The notes beneath the pieces were generated by a model. It worked only from the letters and a program-made list of their open reading frames with translations. It was not told where the DNA came from and did not search any database. Both the position numbers and the translations under genes were made by a program. From CAVRZR01 sp964354215 (GTDB taxonomy: Bacteria; Actinomycetota; Coriobacteriia; Anaerosomatales; CAVRZR01): 20,407 nucleotides of DNA. Below, one piece after another: positions 7,861 to 14,280 of this stretch; positions within the stretch are counted from its first letter, which is position 1, and every line of letters starts with the position of its first letter. The stretch is from NCBI GenBank assembly GCA_964354215.1, contig CAYGYT010000037.1, positions 1 through 20,407 on the forward strand, in the 5' to 3' direction.

Positions 7861-9123
7861 CTACTTGGGCTGGACGGCTCCTGCTAGGAACTCGGCCGCA
7901 GTCTGAGGCATCCCGAGAAACGCACGNNNNNNNNNNNNNNNNNNNNNNNNNNNNNNNNNNNNNNNNNNNNNNNNNNNNNNNNNNNNNNNNNNNNNNNNNN
8001 NNNNNNNNNNNNNNNNNNNNNNNNNNCGCATACCGAACGAGCAGGCCAGCTCGTAGTTGATCGTCCCGGCCGCGACGGCGAGTTCGTCCATGATGATGTG
8101 ATCGCTTCCCTGGGTGCCGACCAGAACCACCTCGTCGCCGACCGACACGTCGCACCCTCGCGGCACCTCGACCATGAGCTGATCCATGCAGACGCGTCCT
8201 ACCTGCTGGGCCCGCTGGCCGCACACGAGCACCCGCATCTCATTCGAAAGAACGCGATGCACGCCATCGGCGTACCCGAGAGGGAGCGTCACGATGACGG
8301 TCGGCGCTGCAGCGCGGTACGTGAGCCCGTAGCTCACGCCCTCCCCCATGCCGATGCGCTTCACGAGTGTGGCGCGCGCCTTGACAGACATCGCCGGCGC
8401 AAGGTCGACCACGTCGTACGTGGCAGGCGCCGGGTGCAACCCGTAGATCGCGATGCCACAACGCACCATATCGAAGTGGCTCTGCGGATAGAGGATCGTC
8501 GCGGGGCTGTTCGCAGCGTGGGTGATGCCCGGATCGACGCCTTCAGTGCGCATCGCGTCTATCGCGTCGACGAACCGCTCCATCTGGCGTGCAAAGTCCC
8601 AGTCACCCGGCACATCGGCCGTGGCGAAATGCGTGAAGGTACCTTCCTGCACCAGACCAGGCACGCCCTTCAGGCCTGCTGCGAAGCGCGGAGCCTCCTC
8701 GGCGCGCACGCCGATGCGGTTCATGCCGGTATCGACCTTGAGATGGTAGCGAGCCGTCATGGCGCGCTCGGCGGCGGCTCGGCCGAGGCTCAACGCGAAC
8801 TCACGGGTCGTCACCGTGGGGATGATGTCGTGGTCGAGGAACAGATCCGCCGAGGAGGCCGGCGGCTCCGAGAGCACGTGGAGCGGCGCGTCGATGCCGG
8901 CACCACGAATCTCCAGCGCCTCGTCGACCGTCGCCACGCCGAGCCGATCGGCACCGGCGGCGAGGGCGGCTCGGGCCACGTGCAGCGCGCCGTGTCCGTA
9001 GCCGTTCGACTTCACGACAGCCATGAAGAGCGTCCGTGGAGGCGTGAGGGCCTTGAGAGTGCGCACGTTCTGTTCGATAGCGCCAAGGTCGATCTCGGCC
9101 CATGCCCAACGCGTCGTCGTCAC
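7861..9123 (-). CDS. alr: Alanine racemase, interrupted by an assembly gap
   Basis: This PLP enzyme interconverts L- and D-alanine for peptidoglycan. The PLP lysine is Lys38 in VVKSNGYGHG and the opposing catalytic tyrosine is Tyr265 in GVSYGLTY. HLKVDTGMNRIG and AGTINYELAC are further family motifs. The start is GTG at 9123 with GGAGGGG seven bases upstream. 365 codons are readable before 100 N (7927-8026). After them 21 codons in the same frame end at TAG 7861. Because most Alr proteins end about 10-30 residues after the TINYE motif, the core is nearly complete; the apparent 420-residue total depends on the N count being real. It follows the CBS gene by 4 bases. Confidence 0.93.
   Translation of the reverse strand: MTTTRWAWAEIDLGAIEQNVRTLKALTPPRTLFMAVVKSNGYGHGALHVARAALAAGADRLGVATVDEALEIRGAGIDAPLHVLSEPPASSADLFLDHDIIPTVTTREFALSLGRAAAERAMTARYHLKVDTGMNRIGVRAEEAPRFAAGLKGVPGLVQEGTFTHFATADVPGDWDFARQMERFVDAIDAMRTEGVDPGITHAANSPATILYPQSHFDMVRCGIAIYGLHPAPATYDVVDLAPAMSVKARATLVKRIGMGEGVSYGLTYRAAAPTVIVTLPLGYADGVHRVLSNEMRVLVCGQRAQQVGRVCMDQLMVEVPRGCDVSVGDEVVLVGTQGSDHIIMDELAVAAGTINYELACSFGMXXXXXXXXXXXXXXXXXXXXXXXXXXXXXXXXXXRAFLGMPQTAAEFLAGAVQPK
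7927..8026. other. Run of 100 N (assembly gap)
   Basis: Exactly 100 unknown bases lie inside the 3' part of alr. A round 100 is a common placeholder for a gap of unknown size. The frame before and after the gap agrees only if the true length is 1 more than a multiple of 3. Confidence 0.99.
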
Positions 9124-9127
9124 CGCG

Positions 9128-9619
9128 TCACCCCTCCACGAGCGATCGGACCACGTCGGACTTACTCACGATGCCCACGAGCCGCTCCTGGTCGAGCACG
9201 GGGATGCTGCCCACCCGTCGGTCGACGAGCAGCGTGACAACATCCTCGATCGGCGTATCGCTCTGAACCGTGACGACGTCTGAGGTCATCACTGCCCGCA
9301 CGGAGGCCGCAACGGCCTTGCGCAGCTCGTCTTCGAAGCGCGCTGTCGCCGGCGGGTACATGATCATGCCGTCCAGCAGGTGGATGTAGGTCGGGAACTC
9401 AAGCTTCACGTCCTGCATGATGAGGTCGCCCTCGGTCACGATGCCGACGAGCCGCTCACCCTCGAGCACCGGGAGCGCGCCTACGTGGTTGTCGACCATG
9501 AGGTGGGCAGCCTCAGTCACCGACGCGTCCGGGCCGACGGTGATGGGGTCAGGGGTCATGATGTCGCGCGCGGTCGTACCTGCCGCTTGACCGTGCGCGC
9601 TGCCGGCATCGGAAGTCAC
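9128..9619 (-). CDS. Two-CBS-domain protein
   Basis: The 163 residues form a tandem CBS pair (Bateman module) with no attached enzyme or membrane domain. Each CBS repeat opens with a typical IMT/VMT motif: ARDIMTPDPITV near the N-terminus and VRAVMTSDVVTV in the second half. Each closes with LVGIV plus T/SE/KGD/SD (LVGIVTEGDL, LVGIVSKSDVV). Such pairs usually bind adenosine nucleotides and act as regulators, but the ligand and partner cannot be read here. The longer ATG start at 9634 is disfavoured because the Shine-Dalgarno overlaps that codon and fits the GTG at 9619. It lies between nnr and alr with gaps of 28 and 4 bases, so it is very probably co-transcribed with them. Confidence 0.9.
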   Translation of the reverse strand: MTSDAGSAHGQAAGTTARDIMTPDPITVGPDASVTEAAHLMVDNHVGALPVLEGERLVGIVTEGDLIMQDVKLEFPTYIHLLDGMIMYPPATARFEDELRKAVAASVRAVMTSDVVTVQSDTPIEDVVTLLVDRRVGSIPVLDQERLVGIVSKSDVVRSLVEG

Positions 9620-9626
9620 GTCGGAT

Positions 9627-9632
9627 CCTCCC
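9627..9632 (-). promoter_or_regulatory. Ribosome binding site that decides the CBS gene start
   Basis: The minus strand reads GGGAGG 7 bases before the GTG at 9619. These bases overlap and immediately follow the alternative in-frame ATG at 9634, so they cannot serve that codon. Confidence 0.65.
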
Positions 9633-9647
9633 ATCGAACCCGTCGGA

Positions 9648-11180
9648 TCACCACGTGCCGAGGAGCTCTGCGACCGCGTCAGGCACGCGCTCGAAGACGT
9701 CCTCGGCCCTCACGCACAGCGGGGTCAGCACCTCGGCAGCCGCATCGCCCGCTCGACCGTGCAGATACGCGCCCAGTGCGCCCGCCTCGAGCGGCGAGAG
9801 CCCCTGTGCCAAGAGTGTCCCGATCATGCCGGCAAGGACATCGCCCGTGCCCGCCTTGGCAAGGGCCGGGCTGCCCGAAGTGTTGATAACACGACGGCCG
9901 ACGCCCGCGGTTATCGTGCCTGCCCCTTTGAGCACGCACGCCGTGTGTCCTTGCGCGAGCTGTTGTGCCCGCCCGAGCCGGTCCGCCTGCACGTCCTCGC
10001 TGGAGATGCCGAGCATCCGACCGGCCTCACCTGGGTGCGGAGTGATGACCGTCGGCGCCGGTCGCTCGGCGAGGAGCACCGTCGCGTCGACGAGCGCGTT
10101 CAGGGCATCTGCATCGACAACGAGGGGCATCTCGAGACGCGAGACGAGCGTTCGAGCAACCACCACCGCTCCGCGGGCCACAGTGAGCCCCGGACCCAAC
10201 ACCACCGCATCGTAGTCGCTCGCCAGATCGACAAGCCGCTCTGCGTCCTTCGAAGTGAACGTGCGCGACGGGTTCTCGGGCATGCCTACGACAACCGCCG
10301 AGGTCAGATGGGCGCGAGCCGGCAGAACCGCGGATTCGGGTACCGCCAAGGTCACGTACCCGGCACCCATGCGTTGCGCACCTTGAGCTGCGAGTATCGC
10401 GGCACCCGGATAGGCTCCCGAGCCGGCGACCACCAAGACGCGGCCGCGCAGGTTCTTGTGGTCATCGGGCGCGGGCAGCGGCAGCAGCGCACGGTACATG
10501 GCGACCGACCAGATCTCCGGAGCGTGCTCAGGCACGAGGAAACCGGTAGGGATCCCGACGTCTTCGAGCACGACCTCGCCCGCATAGCCTGCGCCCGGGT
10601 ACTGCACGAGACCGATCTTGGGCGCCGAGAACGTGACGGTGACGTCGGCCTCGATCGCGACGCCCTCGACGCGTCCCGTGTCCGCGTCCACACCGCTCGG
10701 CACGTCAGCCGAGATGACGAACGCCCCAACCCCGTTGCAGGTCTCCACCCAGGGAACCATTGCCGCTCGGACGGGGCCGCCGATGCCGATGCCGAGCAGG
10801 GCATCTATCACCGCCGAGAAGCGAGAGAGCTCGGCGGGGGCCGGCCCACCCGGTGAGCGCGTGTTCCAGCTCACCCCGGCTTCGAGAGCCGCACGCGCGG
10901 CATCCGCCGCGATGCCGGAGAGTTCATCAATCGGATGGAGACTGAAGACGTGTACCTCTCGCCCCGCCTCGTGGAGCACTCTCGCGGCAACCCAGCCGTC
11001 GCCGCCGTTGTTGCCCCCGCCTGCCAGAACGGCGATGCGACCTTCGGGCATCCGCTCTGCGCACGCGGCCGCGAGAGCCGCGCCCGCGCGCTCCATCAGA
11101 TCGGCGAGCGACACACCTGCCTCGGCGACCGCGCGATGCTCGGCGGTGCGCATCTGCGACGCGGTGAGCGCGTAGATCAT
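9648..11180 (-). CDS. nnr: Bifunctional NAD(P)H-hydrate epimerase / ADP-dependent NAD(P)H-hydrate dehydratase
   Basis: This repairs damaged NADH and NADPH hydrates. The N-terminal YjeF_N epimerase domain (about 1-215) has the GGGNNGGDG motif at 54-62 and catalytic-region aspartates in SADVPSGVDADTG (157-169). The C-terminal ribokinase-like dehydratase domain (about 230-510) has VAGSGAYPGAA at 251-261, TPHPGEAGRML at 380-390, and the nucleotide-site/catalytic AKAGTGDVLAGM at 441-452. The 510 residues match the fused form. ATG 11180 shares a base with the acpS TGA (TGATG) and has AGGAGGG upstream. The acpS-nnr-alr order is a widely seen conserved cluster. Confidence 0.96.
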   Translation of the reverse strand: MIYALTASQMRTAEHRAVAEAGVSLADLMERAGAALAAACAERMPEGRIAVLAGGGNNGGDGWVAARVLHEAGREVHVFSLHPIDELSGIAADAARAALEAGVSWNTRSPGGPAPAELSRFSAVIDALLGIGIGGPVRAAMVPWVETCNGVGAFVISADVPSGVDADTGRVEGVAIEADVTVTFSAPKIGLVQYPGAGYAGEVVLEDVGIPTGFLVPEHAPEIWSVAMYRALLPLPAPDDHKNLRGRVLVVAGSGAYPGAAILAAQGAQRMGAGYVTLAVPESAVLPARAHLTSAVVVGMPENPSRTFTSKDAERLVDLASDYDAVVLGPGLTVARGAVVVARTLVSRLEMPLVVDADALNALVDATVLLAERPAPTVITPHPGEAGRMLGISSEDVQADRLGRAQQLAQGHTACVLKGAGTITAGVGRRVINTSGSPALAKAGTGDVLAGMIGTLLAQGLSPLEAGALGAYLHGRAGDAAAEVLTPLCVRAEDVFERVPDAVAELLGTW

Positions 11181-11677
11181 CAGCCCTCCTGCGAATCTGC
11201 GTCATCGGCGTGCAGGCCGTCGAGCATCCCGCGTGCGTCTTTGAAGGCGGCGGCGAGTTCGGCTCTCGGGTCTACCGGCTCGGGTTTCGGCTTGGGCCGA
11301 CGCTCCTCAGTGATTGCTACTGCAGAGGCAACGGCCGTCGTGTGCGTGAACGACAACGACAGATGCATCTCCTGCACACCGTACTCCTCGGCAAGTTCGG
11401 CCGCACGCCCCTTGAGCACCGGAACGGGGCGACCGGAGAGGTCGCGCGCCACTTCCACGTCAGTGAAGCGCATGCCGGCGAAGCCCGAGCCGAGCGCCTT
11501 GAGAACAGCCTCCTTGGCTGCGAAGCGCAGCGCGTAGTGAATCTCTGGCCGGTTCCGCTTCTCGCAGTAGGCCCGCTCCTCTGCCGAGAAGAGCCGCTCC
11601 TTCATGCGCGGGTGCCGCTCGAGGGCTGCCCGCATTCGATCGATCTCGACGATGTCGACGCCAAGTCCTGTGATCAT
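11180..11677 (-). CDS. acpS: Holo-[acyl-carrier-protein] synthase with a C-terminal extension
   Basis: This transfers the phosphopantetheine arm of CoA onto acyl carrier protein. The AcpS fold covers about residues 1-125: MITGLGVDIVEIDRM with Mg-binding Asp8, and RFAAKEAVLKALG with Glu56. A further 40 residues follow, starting with a Pro/Lys-rich linker RRPKPKPEPVDPR and ending in a short predicted helix; standard AcpS proteins stop at about 120-130 residues. I start at ATG 11677 because MITGLGVDI is the normal N-terminus; a GTG at 11704 is also in frame but falls in the remnant described upstream. The Shine-Dalgarno is weak (GGGA), which would fit a gene once coupled to an upstream reading frame. 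Confidence 0.93.
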   Translation of the reverse strand: MITGLGVDIVEIDRMRAALERHPRMKERLFSAEERAYCEKRNRPEIHYALRFAAKEAVLKALGSGFAGMRFTDVEVARDLSGRPVPVLKGRAAELAEEYGVQEMHLSLSFTHTTAVASAVAITEERRPKPKPEPVDPRAELAAAFKDARGMLDGLHADDADSQEG

Positions 11678-11703
11678 GCGTGTCCCATCTGGGCGGCGCC
11701 CCA

Positions 11704-11751
11704 CTCCACCGTCACGGATGTGGCGAGGCTACGTTGACAGCAAGCCCTAGC
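11704..11751 (-). pseudogene. Remnant of the 3' end of an older glmS
   Basis: On the minus strand one frame reads RACCQRSLATSVTVE just before acpS. GlmS proteins end in RNLAKSVTVE, and the intact copy in this window ends RNLAKSVTVL. The remnant keeps LA-SVTVE at the exact end but has no stop codon after it (the next codon is TGG) and no recognisable GlmS sequence further upstream, so it is decayed. Its position 27 bases before the acpS start is where glmS sits in the glmS-acpS-nnr-alr order known from several Actinobacteria. I rate it likely, though the match is short. Confidence 0.6.
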
Positions 11752-11922
11752 CGCGCGACTCTGCCCACCCGTCCGACTGCGAACCGGCTCGAGCGCATGC
11801 GAGTCTTCCACCGGCGGAAGTCCTCGCCACCCGGGGCTTCCCGCAGCTCGGCCCGAGTCCGGGGCCACTCTCCTCCGGCAACCGGGCACAATCCTGTGTT
11901 CCAAAGGTCGCGGCCTACGACA
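11752..11922. other. Non-coding spacer between the NagB-like gene and acpS
   Basis: I find no credible gene here. It holds two hairpins: GGCCC/GGGCC at 11850-11866 and CTTCC/GGAAG at 11805-11820. Neither is followed by a T-run on the minus strand, but one could end the amino-sugar operon. No clear promoter for acpS was found. The stretch may be the rest of a degenerated glmS. Confidence 0.5.
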
Positions 11923-12888
11923 CTACTGCAAGCCGCGCATGTCGACGATCTCGCAGCCCTTGGCTTCGGCCTCCGCGCGATGGGTGAACACTCCCGTCGC
12001 GGCCGCCTCATCGAGTACGTAGATCAGGTTCCCGCCCTCCGCTGCGAACTTCTGGCCGTAGCTGATCGGCACGTCGTTCGTCACATCTCCTAGGATGGAC
12101 TCGGCGACAGGGCCGGTCTTGCGGCCCCCGTTTGCCACGAGGACGATGGTTGACGCCTCGTATACCAGCTCGGCGCCCATGGATATCGCATATCGCGGAC
12201 TCTCCTCGATCGAGGAGAAGTGGCCATCCTGGACGGCGTTGCCTACCGTGCTGTCGTCCAACTTGACCAGCAACATGCGATTGCCCTCGAACGGTATGCC
12301 GCTCTCGTGGAACGCCACGTGGCCCCGCCCTCCGACCCCGACGATGTGGAGATCGATACCGCCACTCGCCGTGATCTTCTGCTCGTATGCGTCAAGCACG
12401 TGCTCTTTGATCCAGCCGAGCACCCCGCTGGCGCCGTCCTTGATGACGATGGCCTTGCCTTGCTCGGTTCCTCGCATCTCGTGGGCCTCAGGCTGCGAGC
12501 TGAGGGCGGCGATCAGCTCTTCTTGCTCAATGAGGGTCCCCCAGGGAACGCTGGTTTCCGCGAACGTGCGGTCCAGCAGCCCGAAGAACTCCTGGATCAT
12601 GAAGTAGCTGTACGACTCGGGGTGAAGACAGCGCTGCTGTGCGTTCTCCCCGGGCAGGCCCACATACTCGTCCAGATTGAAGCTACGGACCCTGGCGGCG
12701 TCGATGCTTCCGGCGTTGAATGCCGTCGCCAGATTCTTGTACAGGCCAGTGGGGGAGCTGCCGGTGGCAAGTCCGAGCACGTACTCGTCTTTGACTGCCT
12801 GCTTCTCCTTGATGTCCGCCTCGACGATGTCGGCGGCCACCTGGCTCATCTGGTCGAAGTCCCGGGTGATGAGGATCTTGAACGACAC
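11923..12888 (-). CDS. NagB-family (glucosamine-6-phosphate deaminase-like) protein with altered active site
   Basis: The 321 residues belong to the NagB/RpiA/PGL-like sugar isomerase fold. Family motifs are GLATGSSPTGLY (39-50, phosphate loop), SFNLDEYVGL (Asp73, equivalent to E. coli NagB Asp72) and GVGGRGHVAFHESG (184-197). The last aligns with E. coli GVGNDGHIAFNEP: His190 and Glu195 are kept but the catalytic Asp141 position is Arg188. Between YSYFM and IDLHIVGVG there are about 35 more residues than in E. coli NagB, and a small insert follows YVGLP, explaining 321 residues rather than about 266. The start is GTG at 12888 with AGGAG upstream, 9 bases after glmM. The exact substrate is uncertain; 6-phosphogluconolactonase-like or reverse (aminating) activity are alternatives. 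Confidence 0.8.
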   Translation of the reverse strand: MSFKILITRDFDQMSQVAADIVEADIKEKQAVKDEYVLGLATGSSPTGLYKNLATAFNAGSIDAARVRSFNLDEYVGLPGENAQQRCLHPESYSYFMIQEFFGLLDRTFAETSVPWGTLIEQEELIAALSSQPEAHEMRGTEQGKAIVIKDGASGVLGWIKEHVLDAYEQKITASGGIDLHIVGVGGRGHVAFHESGIPFEGNRMLLVKLDDSTVGNAVQDGHFSSIEESPRYAISMGAELVYEASTIVLVANGGRKTGPVAESILGDVTNDVPISYGQKFAAEGGNLIYVLDEAAATGVFTHRAEAEAKGCEIVDMRGLQ

Positions 12889-12897
12889 GGGTCTCTC

Positions 12898-14247
12898 CTA
12901 TCCGATTGCCGCTTTGACAACGTCGGCCAGCTGGGCGGCGTACTTGTCCGTGGCTTCCCTCGTGGGTCCCTCTACCATGACCCGGCACATGTTCTGCGTC
13001 CCCGAGTACCGTACGAGCACCCGTCCCTCGTCCTTGAGCTCCGCTTCTACCTGCTGTATCGCTTCGACGATCTCGGGAACCGACTCGATATCCGGCTTGC
13101 TCTTCACGTCCACGTTGATGAGCTTCTGCGGGAAGACGTCCATCAGCTTGGCCAGCTCCGAAAGGGGCTTGTCGGCCTTGAGCATGGCGGCCAGAAGCTG
13201 CATCGCCGTCAGGATCCCGTCACCCGTCGTGTGGTGGTCGAGGAATATCACATGGCCGGATTCCTCGCCGCCGATGACTGCTCCCAGACGTTGCATGTCT
13301 TCCAGCACGTAGCGGTCGCCCACCTTCGCTGCATGGTTCTTGAAGCCGTACTTCTTGGAGGCGACGCTCAAGCCCATATTGCTCATGATGGTAGAAACGA
13401 GCAGGTCGTTCTTGAGCCTGCCTTCTTCCTTGAGCATGCGGGCGCAGATGACCAGGATCTGGTCCCCGGTGATCTCGTTGCCCTTCTCGTCCACGGCGAT
13501 CAGGCGGTCGCCGTCGCCGTCGAACGCCAGCCCGATCGCCGCCCCGCTCTCCACGACGGCCTTCTTGAGGTCGTCGGTATGCTGCGAGCCGCAGTTCTCG
13601 TTGATGTTGAGACCATCAGGCTCGTCGTGAATCACCGTGATGTCGGCGCCCAACTCGGTGAAGGCGGCGGGTGCCACTCGATACGTGGCTCCGTTCGCCG
13701 TATCCAGGACGATCTTCAGACCTTCCATGGACAGCGTCCGAGGGAAGGTGTTCTTCAGAAACACGATGTAGCGCCCGGCAGCGTCGTCCAGCCGGTAGGC
13801 GCGGCCCATATCGTGAGGCGGAGGCACCATCTCGGGCAGCTTGCCGCCTAGGATGAGCTCCTCGATGGCCTCTTCTTGCTCGTCGGAGAGCTTGAAGCCG
13901 GCACCCGAGAAGACCTTCATCCCGTTGTCCTGATAGGGATTGTGGGAGGCGGAGATGACCACCCCGGCATCCGCCCGCATGCTCTCCGTGATGAAGGCGA
14001 TCCCCGGGGTCGGCAGCACTCCCACCAAGTAGGGCACGCCCCCCATTGAAGAGACTCCCGACTCGAGAGCGCTCTCCAGCATGTAGCCGGAGAGGCGGGT
14101 ATCCTTGCCGATGATCACCCGGGTCGTGTGGTGCGACTTCTTAAGGACCCGTGTTACCGCCTGACCCACGGCGAAGGCCGTGGCTGCATCCATGGGATAG
14201 CGGTTGGCCTCGCCTCTGATTCCGTCGGTTCCGAACAACTTGCCCAT
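12898..14247 (-). CDS. glmM: Phosphoglucosamine mutase
   Basis: This converts glucosamine-6-P to glucosamine-1-P for UDP-GlcNAc synthesis. The 449 residues match the family. It begins MGKLFGTDGIRGEAN; the phosphoserine loop is VVISASHNP with Ser101; the Mg-binding loop is DGDGDR at 243-248; the substrate loop GGEESGHVIF follows; the phosphate-binding loop near the C-terminus is RYSGTQ (413-418), a variant of the more common RPSGTE. The start at 14247 is chosen from the GGGAGGAG six bases upstream and the canonical N-terminus; a further nine codons are open upstream. A phosphomannomutase/phosphoglucomutase role cannot be excluded from motifs alone, but the amino-sugar neighbours favour GlmM. 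Confidence 0.92.
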   Translation of the reverse strand: MGKLFGTDGIRGEANRYPMDAATAFAVGQAVTRVLKKSHHTTRVIIGKDTRLSGYMLESALESGVSSMGGVPYLVGVLPTPGIAFITESMRADAGVVISASHNPYQDNGMKVFSGAGFKLSDEQEEAIEELILGGKLPEMVPPPHDMGRAYRLDDAAGRYIVFLKNTFPRTLSMEGLKIVLDTANGATYRVAPAAFTELGADITVIHDEPDGLNINENCGSQHTDDLKKAVVESGAAIGLAFDGDGDRLIAVDEKGNEITGDQILVICARMLKEEGRLKNDLLVSTIMSNMGLSVASKKYGFKNHAAKVGDRYVLEDMQRLGAVIGGEESGHVIFLDHHTTGDGILTAMQLLAAMLKADKPLSELAKLMDVFPQKLINVDVKSKPDIESVPEIVEAIQQVEAELKDEGRVLVRYSGTQNMCRVMVEGPTREATDKYAAQLADVVKAAIG

Positions 14248-14280
14248 CTGCGACTCCTCCCAAGAAGAATCCAACGTCGT

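Noticed and set aside
8098..9237. Plus-strand open frame (379 codons) opposite alr
   Set aside because: Arg/His-rich composition with no motif, fully covered by alr and the CBS gene on the other strand; a shadow frame.
11210..11737. Plus-strand frame ending HSTVTDVARLR, a peptide that felt familiar
   Set aside because: The peptide is the reverse complement of the GlmS tail SVTVE, so the frame is antisense to acpS and the glmS remnant, not a gene.
11752..11922. A tRNA or structural RNA between the NagB-like gene and acpS (GGTTCGCAGTC resembles a T-loop)
   Set aside because: The flanking bases do not pair as a T-stem and there is no acceptor or anticodon arm; SRP and RNase P RNA motifs are also absent.
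12220..13851. Long plus-strand open frame (543 codons) opposite glmM and the NagB-like gene
   Set aside because: It is antisense to two genes with intact family motifs, has no recognisable domain, and such long shadow frames are common in high-GC coding DNA.
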